Positions 25,016 through 34,011 of a DNA stretch of 64,000 nucleotides are shown here, in pieces (the stretch's first letter is position 1; every line of letters begins with the position of its first letter). The translations under genes and the position numbers were made by a program. Below the pieces are notes generated by a model. It ran no database searches, was not told where the DNA came from, and was given only the letters and a program-made list of their open reading frames with translations. The DNA comes from UBA3206 sp963623875 (GTDB taxonomy: Bacteria > Bacillota_I > Bacilli_A > Acholeplasmatales > Anaeroplasmataceae): contig CAVFNL010000017.1 of assembly GCA_963623875.1 (NCBI GenBank), positions 44,771 to 108,770 on the forward strand. Reading direction: 5' to 3'.

Positions 25016-27829
25016 ATGATAAAACTAAAAAATATATCAAAATATTTCAATAAAGGTAAATCTAATGAAATTCATGTTATAAATAACACCACCTTAGACT
25101 TACCTGATAAAGGTTTAATAACACTTCTTGGAGAATCAGGATCAGGTAAAACTACATTACTTAATGTAATCGGAGGACTTGATAAATATGAATCTGGTGA
25201 GATTGATTATGGTGATGTAAAGTTTGATAAATATAATTCACTAAAAATAGATAAATATAGAAGTGAAAATATAGGATATATATTTCAACATTATAATTTA
25301 TTATTAGATAGAACGGTATATGATAATTTAAGACTTCAACTAGATATAATTGGAATAAGTCAAGAAGAAGAACAACAAAAAAGAATAAAATATGCGCTTG
25401 AAGCAGTAGGCCTTTATAAATTTAGAAAAAAGATGGCTGGTCAACTATCGGGTGGGCAAATGCAGCGTGTTGCGATTGCGCGTGCTTTAGTAAAAAAGAC
25501 AAAAATATTAATAGCTGATGAACCAACAGGAAATCTTGATTCAAAAAATTCTGTTGAAATAATGAATATACTTAAAAATATATCTAATATTGCATTAGTA
25601 ATTTTAGTTACTCATGATAAAATACTTGCGGAATATTATTCAGATCAAATTGTTGAATTAAAAGATGGACAAATACAAAATATAAGAAATAATATGGTCA
25701 AAAATTATGATAATATAAAAAATAGACTAGATTATAAATTATATTTAGGTGATATGAATAAAACAATAGATGGTGAAAAACTTAAAACTGTTGTTTATTC
25801 AACTAAAGAAAATCCAGACATCAATTTAACTTTAATTGAAATTAATGGAACTTATTATTTAAAATCAAATGTATTAATTAAACCATTAGAAGAAGCTAAT
25901 GTTGAAATTTTAGAAGGTACTTCTAAGGATTATGAAGAATTTCAAATAGAAGATAAATTTAATTTTGATGAGTCTTGGTATAATGATGAAAAGAAGAGTA
26001 ATAGATTTAAAAGGCTTAAAAATGAAGTTGTTGATGCATATATTACTAACAGGAAAACATCAAAAAGATCTAGAATGCTAAAAGTTGCGCTTTTTGTAAT
26101 TGGTATTATATTTGCGATTTCTGTATTTAAATTTTATGAATACAAAAATGTATCGACATCTTCCTTAATTGCAGATGATAATGCATATCAAATTTCTAAT
26201 CAAGAATTACAAGATTTAGCAAATGATAATACTATAGAAACAATGTCTAATAAGATTTCTTTAGGTGTTAAAGATTCTATGTCATTTAGTTATTACAAAA
26301 ATTCATATTCTAATGAATCTAGAAGTATAAATACATATATTTTTCAATATCAAAATATAGAAGATGATGGTCTTTTAATGGGAACAGCACCTCAAAATGA
26401 TTCTGTGTGTGTTGTTGGTAAAGGTCTTGCGGATAAATTACTAAAAAAATTCAAATTAAAAGATTATAAATCTTTAAGTAATATAACTATAGATTCAAAT
26501 TGCATGAGCGCAACATCGATATGTGGTGTTTCAAAAAAGGATACTGAAGCGGTATATACTAAAAGATATTCGACTATATCATCAAATAATAACATGTGGT
26601 TTAATTGCTATGGCGGAGTATACACTAATGAAAAATATAAAGTGCTTGGAGGAATTGATTTAAAGGATACAGAAGAAGGTTTAGATTATGCTCCTTTGAT
26701 GATGATTCTTGATAATAGACTATATCAGATTTTTCAAGATTTTGACTCCTATAAAGATTCACTAGATACTAATGCATCAAATTTTGATGAATATTTGAAA
26801 GATGAATTTAAATATGGAGAAGAACAAAAGTATGAATCTTTAAAATATAAGGTTGTATCTTATGGCGTTTTAATGGATGAAAAAAATAATGTAGTAACAA
26901 ATACATCCTATGCTGATTGGAGTGAATTTAAAATATCAAATTATTTGTTTAAAAATGTTGATACTTATAAAAAGTTTAATAATGCATTTTTTAATAAGAG
27001 GAAGGAATATTATATCTATAGTGATAAGGAAGTATCGTTTTATAATATAATAGAGGGTGAATTTAAGAAAACATCTTCTAAAACTATATCAGCTTTGGCA
27101 CCTTATTTTAGTGATTTTAATATAGGAGATACCGCAACTGTTGATGGATATTTAGGATACAATAGATATTATAATTTAAAGATAGAAATTACAGGATATT
27201 ATGAATTCAAAAACCCAAGTGAAACATGTGGAAGTTATGACTGTGAAGGATTAATATTTCAAGATTTAGATTATTATGTAACGACATCAAATTTTTATAA
27301 CAATTCTAAATATTATATAGAATTAAGTGATAATGCAAAATCTTATGTGTCAGGATTAGGAATTGATTTATCACAAAATGCTTATAAAAAAGATTACAAA
27401 ACATTAGAAAAAGAACAATCTTTATTATTAAGAACTTCATTAATAACATCTACAGTATTGTTGGCAATTTGCATGATTTACATGTATTTTACAATGAGAA
27501 GTAGAATGATTTCTGATATTTATGAAATAGGAGTATTAAGAAATATAGGTGCTTCAAAAGGAAGAATTATTGAAAAATATGCAATAATATCAACTATTTC
27601 ATGCCTTACAACTTCATTTATAGGATACCTATTATGTATTGTTGTTGGTGGTATTGTAATGGGTAAATTACAAAAAGCAATTGGAAATAATTATAATATA
27701 TTTGCGTCAGGTTTCCCATACTTAGGGGCGTTATTATTACTTGCAATATCTGTTGTATTCGGAATACTTCCTACAATTATATTGCTTATTAAAACTCCAA
27801 GCGGAATAAGTTCTAAATACGATATTTAA
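25016..27829 (+). CDS. ABC transporter, fused ATPase-FtsX permease, large partner
   Basis: 937 residues. ATPase 1-220 with GESGSGKTT, FIFQHYNL, LSGGQMQR, ILIADEPTGN and LVTHD. Then about 130 residues of linker, one helix near 352-372, a large extracytoplasmic domain of some 430 residues and three C-terminal helices near 806-826, 852-880 and 893-922; IYEIGVLRNIGASKGRII is the typical FtsX cytoplasmic loop. Start ATG 25016 follows AAAGGTGG in the end of the upstream gene. The two proteins probably form a heterodimer with four ATP/permease units; substrate unknown. The RBS and tight spacing imply one transcript. Confidence 0.88.
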   Translation: MIKLKNISKYFNKGKSNEIHVINNTTLDLPDKGLITLLGESGSGKTTLLNVIGGLDKYESGEIDYGDVKFDKYNSLKIDKYRSENIGYIFQHYNLLLDRTVYDNLRLQLDIIGISQEEEQQKRIKYALEAVGLYKFRKKMAGQLSGGQMQRVAIARALVKKTKILIADEPTGNLDSKNSVEIMNILKNISNIALVILVTHDKILAEYYSDQIVELKDGQIQNIRNNMVKNYDNIKNRLDYKLYLGDMNKTIDGEKLKTVVYSTKENPDINLTLIEINGTYYLKSNVLIKPLEEANVEILEGTSKDYEEFQIEDKFNFDESWYNDEKKSNRFKRLKNEVVDAYITNRKTSKRSRMLKVALFVIGIIFAISVFKFYEYKNVSTSSLIADDNAYQISNQELQDLANDNTIETMSNKISLGVKDSMSFSYYKNSYSNESRSINTYIFQYQNIEDDGLLMGTAPQNDSVCVVGKGLADKLLKKFKLKDYKSLSNITIDSNCMSATSICGVSKKDTEAVYTKRYSTISSNNNMWFNCYGGVYTNEKYKVLGGIDLKDTEEGLDYAPLMMILDNRLYQIFQDFDSYKDSLDTNASNFDEYLKDEFKYGEEQKYESLKYKVVSYGVLMDEKNNVVTNTSYADWSEFKISNYLFKNVDTYKKFNNAFFNKRKEYYIYSDKEVSFYNIIEGEFKKTSSKTISALAPYFSDFNIGDTATVDGYLGYNRYYNLKIEITGYYEFKNPSETCGSYDCEGLIFQDLDYYVTTSNFYNNSKYYIELSDNAKSYVSGLGIDLSQNAYKKDYKTLEKEQSLLLRTSLITSTVLLAICMIYMYFTMRSRMISDIYEIGVLRNIGASKGRIIEKYAIISTISCLTTSFIGYLLCIVVGGIVMGKLQKAIGNNYNIFASGFPYLGALLLLAISVVFGILPTIILLIKTPSGISSKYDI

Positions 27830-27834
27830 AGAAT

Positions 27835-27865
27835 AAAAACATTACCAAATGGTAGTGTTTTTTCT
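27835..27865 (+). terminator. Terminator after the ABC gene pair
   Basis: AAAAACATTACC (27835-27846) pairs with GGTAGTGTTTTT (27851-27862, one G-U), 4-base loop. Confidence 0.82.
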
Positions 27866-27912
27866 TTATACATGAATAAAATGTTATTTTTTAGTCTTAA
27901 ACTAACTTTTTA

Positions 27913-27995
27913 TTGACTTTTATGCTTTTATGAGTACAATAGAAAATGGTTCGTAAAGAACTAAATTTTTTAAATAATAGTTAGTTAACACTAAC
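27913..27995 (+). promoter_or_regulatory. Promoter and palindromic operator of the metal operon
   Basis: TTGACT (27913-27918), 16-base spacer, TACAAT (27935-27940). In the leader lies GTTAGT-TAAC-ACTAAC (27980-27995), a perfect palindrome with the same arms and spacing as the site at the ZIP promoter. A weaker relative, TTTAGT-N5-ACTAAC, is just upstream of the -35 (about 27890-27906). The placement suggests autoregulation by the DtxR-like gene product. Confidence 0.72.
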
Positions 27996-28012
27996 CAGAA
28001 AGTGAGATATAT

Positions 28013-28402
28013 ATGACTTCATCTGAATTAAGGTATTTAATTACTTTAAATGAACTTTGTCAAAAATTAGAAATTGTAAAACAAACTGATATTGCAAAAA
28101 TGCTGAATGTTACTAAAGTTTCTACGTATAATGCATTAGAAAGATTACGTGAAAAAGGATTTATTGAAAAAGGTGAGAAAAAAATTGTTGTAAGTCAACT
28201 TGGAAAAGAAGTTCTTAAAGAATACATGACAATTATAGGGTTTATTTCATCACATTTAGAACTTCACTGTGGAACTACAAAAAAGACCGCATATGAAGAT
28301 GCAATAAACGCAACATGTGCTTTTTCTGATACAACACGCAATGGTGTCGCAAAATTCATACAACAAGAAATGAAAGGAATGCCTAATGAGCAAAGAATAT
28401 AA
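28013..28402 (+). CDS. DtxR/MntR-like metalloregulator, atypical ligands
   Basis: 129-residue transcriptional regulator. Residues 1-65 form the winged helix-turn-helix of the DtxR family (DIAKMLNVTKVSTYNALERLREKGFIEK), followed by a helical dimerisation segment (70-120) with the family pattern ending in AFSD. The canonical metal ligands are not where MntR/DtxR have them: the usual E-x2-H-H/LEH position reads INATCAFS (Ile98, Thr101, Cys102), and the N-terminal acidic ligands are also replaced. Cys86, Cys102, His81 and His85 are candidate substitutes. No C-terminal SH3 domain. It leads an operon with transport genes, and its palindrome recurs at the ZIP gene. Confidence 0.78.
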   Translation: MTSSELRYLITLNELCQKLEIVKQTDIAKMLNVTKVSTYNALERLREKGFIEKGEKKIVVSQLGKEVLKEYMTIIGFISSHLELHCGTTKKTAYEDAINATCAFSDTTRNGVAKFIQQEMKGMPNEQRI

Positions 28403-28784
28403 GCATTGGACTAAAGAAAAAAAGTTAATTCCTGTAATGATTAAAATGTATTGTAAAGGTAATCATAAAAAGGAAAGAAAAGATGAGAATATTAAAAGAA
28501 ATGATTTATGTTCTTGTTGTAAAGAACTTCAAGATTACGCAGCTTTTAGATTAGAAAAATGTCCTTTTAAGAAGAACAAAGGTTTTTGTTCTTATTGTAA
28601 AATCCATTGTTATAAGCCAAGTTATCAGACTGAAATGAAAAAAGTAATGAGGTATTCAGGACCACGTATGTTATTATCACATCCTATTTTTGCGATGTCG
28701 CATGTCACTGCGATGATTAAGCATAAAAAAGAATTAAAAAAGCAAAATAAAAATTCTAATGATGTGCGAGGTGAGGAGAATTAA
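28386..28784 (+). CDS. YgbA-like (nitrous oxide-stimulated promoter family) Cys-rich protein
   Basis: 132 residues, basic, with conserved cysteine pairs: YCKGNH near 25, LCSCCKELQDYAAFRLEKCPF near 42-62 and FCSYCKIHCY near 68-77, then MRYSGPRMLLSHP. This matches the YgbA_NO family; in enterobacteria the homologue is induced by nitric oxide and helps recovery of amino acid synthesis under nitrosative stress. The cysteines suggest metal or Fe-S binding. It overlaps the regulator by 17 bases (RBS AAAGGA), which ties it to metal control. Its exact role here is unknown. Confidence 0.8.
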   Translation: MSKEYKHWTKEKKLIPVMIKMYCKGNHKKERKDENIKRNDLCSCCKELQDYAAFRLEKCPFKKNKGFCSYCKIHCYKPSYQTEMKKVMRYSGPRMLLSHPIFAMSHVTAMIKHKKELKKQNKNSNDVRGEEN

Positions 28785-28785
28785 A

Positions 28786-30522
28786 ATGATAGATAAAGAT
28801 TTATTTAAATTATTAGGAAAAAACAAAAAATATATTTTTATTGTAGTTTTACTACAATCAATAGGTTTAATTGCGAATGTGCTTATTACAGCAAGTGTTT
28901 GTTATGCAATTTATTTATTATGGAAAGATGATAAAAGTATTAAATTTATATATCCGTTTTTAGGAGCAATCTTAGGTATTGTTATAAGGTATATTTGTTC
29001 GCGTGCTACCGGTGATTTAAAAGATAAGTTAGGTAGATTAGTAAAAAAAGAACTTAGAGAAAAAGTATATGATAAAATTGTGCGTCTTGGTATAAAATCG
29101 GCTGATGGAATGAATATGGCAGGATTAACTCAAGTCTCAGTTGAGGGTGGTGAACAGTTAGACCTTTATTATACATCATATATTCCGCAATTCTTTTTTG
29201 CAATGATTGCGCCTTTAATTTTGTTCTTTATATGTGTCTGGATTGATTGGAGGACATCACTTGTTTTAATTTGTTGTGTTCCACTTATTCCTATATCTAT
29301 AATTGCGGTAAGCAAATATGCTAAAAAAATATTTGCAAAATATTGGGGGAAATATACATCAATGGGTGATAAATTCCTTGATAGTGTAGAAGGACTTAGA
29401 GAACTTAAAATATTTGAGGCAGATGAGGCTCAACATAAAAAGATAAATGAAAGTGCAGAAGAATTTAGAGTAATAACTATGAAAGTTTTGGTAATGCAGC
29501 TTGCAAGTACTACAATAATGGATCTTGTAGCATATGGTGGAGCTGGTGTTGGTATTGCACTTGCAGTATCAGGCGCAGCATTTTGGGGACTTAACCCAAT
29601 TGCGACATTATTCTTATGTCTTGTAGCTGTAGAATTTTTCTTACCTTTACGTTCTTTTGGTTCTGCATTCCATGTAGCGATGAATGGTGCAAGTGCAGGT
29701 AAAAAAATAATATCGCTTCTAAATACAAAAGACCCGGTTTGGGGAGAAGATTTGGTTGAAGGTAGAGATATATGCTTAAAGGATGTTACATTTTCATATG
29801 ATTTAAAGCGAGACGTACTTAAAGATATAAAAATGAAATTTACAGAAAAAGGAATGACATCAATAGTTGGAGAGAGTGGATGTGGTAAATCTAGTGTTGT
29901 AAATATGATTGTAGGAGCATTCAGACCTCAAAAAGGAGAAGTTTTAATTGGTGGTAAAAGCATAGAAACATTATCACGAAAAAATTGGTATAAGAGTTTA
30001 GGACTTGTAAGTTATAACTCATATATTTTTAATGAAAGTATAAGAGATAATTTCAAGATGGCAAAAAAAGATGTACTAGATGATGAAATTTATAGTGCAT
30101 TAGAGAAAGTTAATTTAAAAGATTTTGTTAAAGAAAATGGTGGATTAGATAAAATAATCACTGAAGGCGCATCTAATGTTTCAGGTGGTGAAAAACAACG
30201 TCTAGCATTAGCTATATCTTTGGTCGCAAACAAAGATATTTATATATTTGATGAAGCTACTTCAAACATAGATATAGATAGTGAAGCTATAATTATGAAT
30301 AATATTAAATTACTTTCTAAAGAAAAAAGTATTATTGTAATATCTCATCGCTTAGCTAATGTTGTGGACTCAAATAATATTTATTATATGGAAGATGGAA
30401 TGGTAAAAGAGAGTGGTACTCATGCTGAATTGATGAAATTAAATGGTGGATATGCAAATCTTTATATTACTCAAAAGAATTTAGAGGAAGCTTATGTGGA
30501 GGTGCCAAATGAAAAAGAATAA
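28786..30522 (+). CDS. ABC transporter half, exporter fold (CydD/YbtP-like)
   Basis: 578 residues: six-helix type IV membrane domain (about 1-310) and ATPase (about 330-560) with Walker A GESGCGKSS, signature VSGGEKQR, Walker B IYIFDEAT and VISHR. PIATLFLCLVAVEFFLPLRSFGSAFHVAMNG is typical of CydD-like halves. Paired with the next gene as heterodimer. In iron-regulated operons proteins of this fold (YbtPQ, IrtAB) act as importers of metal-siderophores, so despite the exporter fold import is plausible; a thiol exporter role is the alternative. Start ATG 28786 follows AGGAG at 7 bases; an upstream in-frame start lies inside the YgbA gene. Confidence 0.85.
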   Translation: MIDKDLFKLLGKNKKYIFIVVLLQSIGLIANVLITASVCYAIYLLWKDDKSIKFIYPFLGAILGIVIRYICSRATGDLKDKLGRLVKKELREKVYDKIVRLGIKSADGMNMAGLTQVSVEGGEQLDLYYTSYIPQFFFAMIAPLILFFICVWIDWRTSLVLICCVPLIPISIIAVSKYAKKIFAKYWGKYTSMGDKFLDSVEGLRELKIFEADEAQHKKINESAEEFRVITMKVLVMQLASTTIMDLVAYGGAGVGIALAVSGAAFWGLNPIATLFLCLVAVEFFLPLRSFGSAFHVAMNGASAGKKIISLLNTKDPVWGEDLVEGRDICLKDVTFSYDLKRDVLKDIKMKFTEKGMTSIVGESGCGKSSVVNMIVGAFRPQKGEVLIGGKSIETLSRKNWYKSLGLVSYNSYIFNESIRDNFKMAKKDVLDDEIYSALEKVNLKDFVKENGGLDKIITEGASNVSGGEKQRLALAISLVANKDIYIFDEATSNIDIDSEAIIMNNIKLLSKEKSIIVISHRLANVVDSNNIYYMEDGMVKESGTHAELMKLNGGYANLYITQKNLEEAYVEVPNEKE

Positions 30523-32191
30523 AATAAGAAGAAGTGGCGCAAAGATTATGGCAAGCCTAATCCTCCTTTTAGGAAGTTTATCTTACATAATGATTCTTGC
30601 GGTAATAAATGGAAGTTTTGGATTTGTTTGTGCAATGGGAGTTACAATTTTTGGCGCAATAGGTGTCGCAAAAGCATTAGGTGAATCTATTGCATTATCT
30701 TATGGATTAATTATAGGTTGTGCTATAAGTTGTGGAGTATTAAGAGGAATTCTTAGATATTTTGAACAATATTCAAATCACTATATAGCATTTAGATTAT
30801 TAGCACTTTTAAGAGATAAAATATTCGCATCTCTTAGAATATTATGTCCTGCAAAACTAGAAAGTAAACAAAAGGGAAGTATTATTGCGATGATAACATC
30901 CGATATTGAAACGCTTGAAGTATTCTATGCACATACAATTTCTCCTATTTGTATTGCGGTTATAGTTTCAACTACTGTAATGCTGTTTGTAGGATTTATA
31001 TCTAGTTGGTATTTAGCGTTAGTAGCTCTTATAGGATATTTGATGGTTGGCATAATTGTTCCTCTAATATCATCAAATAGGATGAAAGAAAGTGGAGTTA
31101 AATATCGTAGTGAATTTTCATCATTTCAAGCCTTTTTCCTAGATAGTATAAAAGGTATTAAAGATATTGTTTTACATAATGTAGGGGACGAGAGAAAAAA
31201 AGAAGTAAATTATAGATCAGATGAATTACTTCATGAAACTAAAATAATGAAACATGATATCACTCGTGCAGGATCATCTATAGAATTAATGGTATCTCTA
31301 TTTATAACTATAACACTTACAGTAGGTATTATATTAGTAAAAAATGATATGTTATCTATTGGAAGAATGATTATAGGGGTTGTATGTGTATTCTCTTCAT
31401 TTGGTCCGGTGATTGCAGTGGGATCACTTCCAGGTAATTTAACTCAAACATTCGCAAGTGGAGATAGAGTTTTAAATCTTCTTGCAGAAAAGCCTGCAGT
31501 GGATGAAGTTATGGATGGAGTGAATTTTAAATATGAAAACCTTGATGTAAAAGATTTATCATTTGCATATGAGGATGATTTAGTACTTAAGGATATAAAA
31601 ATGTATGCAGAAAAAGGTGAAATAATAGGTATTGTTGGTGAAAGTGGTTGTGGTAAATCTACATTTTTAAAATTATTACTTAGATTTTTTGAAAAAAGTA
31701 GTGGTGAAATAAATTATAATGACATAGATATTGATAATATCAATACAAAATCATTATTAAAAAATGTAACTATGGTATCTCAAAGTACATATTTATTCGA
31801 TGAAACAATAGAAGAAAATCTTCGTATTGCAAAAGAGGATGCTACAGAAGAAGAGATGATAGAAGCTTGTAAAAAGGCCTCAATCCATGATTTCATAATA
31901 TCACTTGAAGATGGGTATAAAACAAAAGTCGGAATGCTAGGAGACAATCTTTCAGCAGGTGAAAAACAGCGAATAGGACTTGCAAGAGCGTTCCTTAGAG
32001 GAAGTGAACTCATTTTATTAGATGAACCAACAAGTAATGTAGATAGCATAAATGAAGGTATTATTTTAAAAGCCTTAAAGGAACAAAAAAATAAAAAAAG
32101 CATTATTCTTGTTTCTCATAGAGAATCTACTATGGCCATCTGCGATAGAATTTACAAAGTTGAAAATGGATGTATGAAAGAGGTGGGCTAG
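30509..32191 (+). CDS. ABC transporter half, exporter fold (CydC/YbtQ-like)
   Basis: 560 residues, partner of the previous gene (14-base overlap; GGAGG before ATG 30509). Membrane domain about 1-305, then ATPase with Walker A GESGCGKST, Q-loop VSQSTY, a degenerate but usable signature LSAGEKQR, Walker B LILLDEPTSN and LVSHR. TFASGDRVLNLLAEKPAVDE at the domain linker is CydC-like. The paired halves sit between a DtxR-like regulator and ECF components, supporting a role in metal-chelate or heme import. Confidence 0.85.
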   Translation: MKKNKIRRSGAKIMASLILLLGSLSYIMILAVINGSFGFVCAMGVTIFGAIGVAKALGESIALSYGLIIGCAISCGVLRGILRYFEQYSNHYIAFRLLALLRDKIFASLRILCPAKLESKQKGSIIAMITSDIETLEVFYAHTISPICIAVIVSTTVMLFVGFISSWYLALVALIGYLMVGIIVPLISSNRMKESGVKYRSEFSSFQAFFLDSIKGIKDIVLHNVGDERKKEVNYRSDELLHETKIMKHDITRAGSSIELMVSLFITITLTVGIILVKNDMLSIGRMIIGVVCVFSSFGPVIAVGSLPGNLTQTFASGDRVLNLLAEKPAVDEVMDGVNFKYENLDVKDLSFAYEDDLVLKDIKMYAEKGEIIGIVGESGCGKSTFLKLLLRFFEKSSGEINYNDIDIDNINTKSLLKNVTMVSQSTYLFDETIEENLRIAKEDATEEEMIEACKKASIHDFIISLEDGYKTKVGMLGDNLSAGEKQRIGLARAFLRGSELILLDEPTSNVDSINEGIILKALKEQKNKKSIILVSHRESTMAICDRIYKVENGCMKEVG

Positions 32192-32878
32192 TTGGATAAT
32201 CAAAATGAATTAAAAGAAATAGAGACTTTGGTATCATCTCTTATTAAAAATGTTGAAGATAATTCTTTTGATTTGAAAGAAAACAAAGAAAAAGTAGAAT
32301 TAAATGATACTAAAATTACTAATAAATATAAGATTAAAGATTTTGTATTTCTTGCGATAATAACAGCTACGACACTTGTTTGTGGTGCTATTATGCCTCT
32401 ACTTATAAATGTACCACTGTTTGGTATAGTACAACTTGGATTAGGTCTTCAATTTTCAATATTTCCTGTAATTGGTATGATGAAGGTAAGGAAAATAGGA
32501 TCACTATTTTTTCAAGCAGTATTTATTTCTGTATTTTTAATATTTATGTTTCCACCAATGGTACTCATCATACTATGTGCTTTAATCTCTGAAATTGTAT
32601 CTCTTATTATATTTCATGGATATAAAAATGATTGGGCATGTGTTCTTGCAGGTACACTTTATATGCCCTTAACACTTCCATTGATGTGGTTTTATTATAA
32701 TAAATTTTATAACATAACAGGCGATGAAAAAGCATCCGCTTCGATGTTTTTAGGTGGGACAAATCCACAACTTATTATCTTAATTACTTTTGCAGTTGTT
32801 CTTCTTTGTTTTATAGGTTCTGTTATAGGAATGTTAATCGCAAAAGAACTTAGGAAAGGTGGAGTGCTTAAAAAATGA
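32192..32878 (+). CDS. ECF transporter S component, MptD/Trep_Strep family
   Basis: Membrane substrate-binding subunit of an energy-coupling-factor importer, 228 residues with five to six hydrophobic helices after a 45-residue hydrophilic N terminus (FVFLAIITATTLVCGAIMP opens helix 1). The pattern FPVIGMMKVRKIGSLFF and SEIVSLIIFHGYKN corresponds to the Trep_Strep/MptD group, found beside ABC half-transporter pairs in streptococci. Translation starts at TTG 32192, directly after the previous TAG, with AGGTGGG upstream. Ligand is unknown; context suggests a metal complex or heme. Confidence 0.82.
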   Translation: MDNQNELKEIETLVSSLIKNVEDNSFDLKENKEKVELNDTKITNKYKIKDFVFLAIITATTLVCGAIMPLLINVPLFGIVQLGLGLQFSIFPVIGMMKVRKIGSLFFQAVFISVFLIFMFPPMVLIILCALISEIVSLIIFHGYKNDWACVLAGTLYMPLTLPLMWFYYNKFYNITGDEKASASMFLGGTNPQLIILITFAVVLLCFIGSVIGMLIAKELRKGGVLKK

Positions 32879-33552
32879 AATTTTTGTCATTTAAAAAGAA
32901 TATATATCCGATCTTTGTATTTATATCAAGCCTATTTTTGATTGTATTTGGTCTATGTATGGCAAAAAGTATTAAGTGTTCATATTTTCTTATAGGTTGT
33001 TTTTTATGGCTAATGGTATTTGGATGCACAAAAGAATGCCTAAGAATTTTACCTCTATTTATTTTAGTAGGTGGCTTATTTTCTATGATTGCATATTTTG
33101 CATATAAAAAAGATATTAATGCATCTATTGCGATGGCTAATAGATTTGCATCAATATTTTTAGCCGCAGCACTTGGAATGAGCGTTGAACCATCTCGTAT
33201 GACAAGAAATCTTTCAACACTTAAAATGCCAAGAGGAATAACTTTAGGTATGCTTATTGCGACATCCTTTCCACACCTTTTGAGTCAGGAAATAAGAAGA
33301 GTAAGAGAAGCTATGAAAACAAGAGGTGCAGGTAGTGTTTTAAAACCAAAAATTTTTTATAGAGCATTTTTAATACCATTTGTAATGCGTCTTGTAAATA
33401 TATCAGATACACTATCTTTATCTGTTGAAACGAGGGGCTTTTCTTTAGAAAAAAGACCATATACTATATATAAAAAAGAAAGTGTGTGCTTATCAGATTT
33501 AATATTTATTCTAGGACTTATGTGTGGCGCTTGTATCGTGGTGATAATATGA
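32875..33552 (+). CDS. ECF transporter transmembrane component EcfT
   Basis: 225 residues, CbiQ/EcfT family, coupling the S component to the ATPases. Helices at about 10-90, then a cytosolic coupling region with both characteristic Arg-Gly motifs: AMKTRGAG near 142 and SVETRGFS near 187. Overlaps the S component by 4 bases (ATGA) and the ATPase gene by 4 bases. Complete. Confidence 0.86.
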   Translation: MKFLSFKKNIYPIFVFISSLFLIVFGLCMAKSIKCSYFLIGCFLWLMVFGCTKECLRILPLFILVGGLFSMIAYFAYKKDINASIAMANRFASIFLAAALGMSVEPSRMTRNLSTLKMPRGITLGMLIATSFPHLLSQEIRRVREAMKTRGAGSVLKPKIFYRAFLIPFVMRLVNISDTLSLSVETRGFSLEKRPYTIYKKESVCLSDLIFILGLMCGACIVVII

Positions 33553-33977
33553 AAGCAGTAGAACTTAAAAATGTATCATTTTCTTATGATTCTAAACAAG
33601 AAATTTTAAAAAATGTAAATATCGAACTAAACTACAATGAAGTAAATTTAATATCAGGTTATTCAGGCGAGGGTAAAAGTACACTTTTATATATTATTTG
33701 TGGTATTATACCAAACATTACAAATGGAATACTTACAGGTGATGTTTTAATAAATGGTCTAGATATTAAAGGAAAAAGTTTGGGAGAAGTTTCTAAAATG
33801 GTAGGAGTAGTACTTCAAAATGCAGATGAACAAATAATTCAAAAAACTGTTGAAGATGAAATAGCATTTGGATGTGAAAATTTAGCTTTTAAGCCAAATA
33901 TAATAGAAAAACAAATAGATATTGTATCAAGGCTTATGAATCTAGATAAGAAATCTTTGTGTCATAAATTATCCTGA
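33549..33977 (+). pseudogene. ECF transporter ATPase EcfA, truncated at the signature motif
   Basis: 142 codons of an ECF/cobalt-type ATPase: ATG 33549 (MKAVELKNVSFSYDSKQEIL), Walker A GYSGEGKST near 39-47, Q-loop VVLQNADEQI near 92-101, then LDKKSLCHKLS and a TGA. Full-length relatives continue LSGG(E/Q)KQR through Walker B for another 130 residues, or have a second fused ATPase. The sequence stops exactly inside the signature and switches to an unrelated gene in another frame. As written the protein cannot hydrolyse ATP. Either a genomic deletion or an assembly join lies near 33965-33975. Confidence 0.85.
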
Positions 33978-34011
33978 GACATATAAAGCAAAAAAATACC
34001 TAGATTATTCT

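Noticed and set aside
27890..27906. Second full metal operator upstream of the -35
   Set aside because: One arm has a mismatch and the spacer is 5 rather than 4 bases; mentioned only as a weak relative.
28786..32191. Cytochrome bd assembly exporter CydDC
   Set aside because: Sequence resemblance exists but no cydAB is near, and the metal regulator and ECF genes favour a metallophore/heme role; kept as an alternative only.
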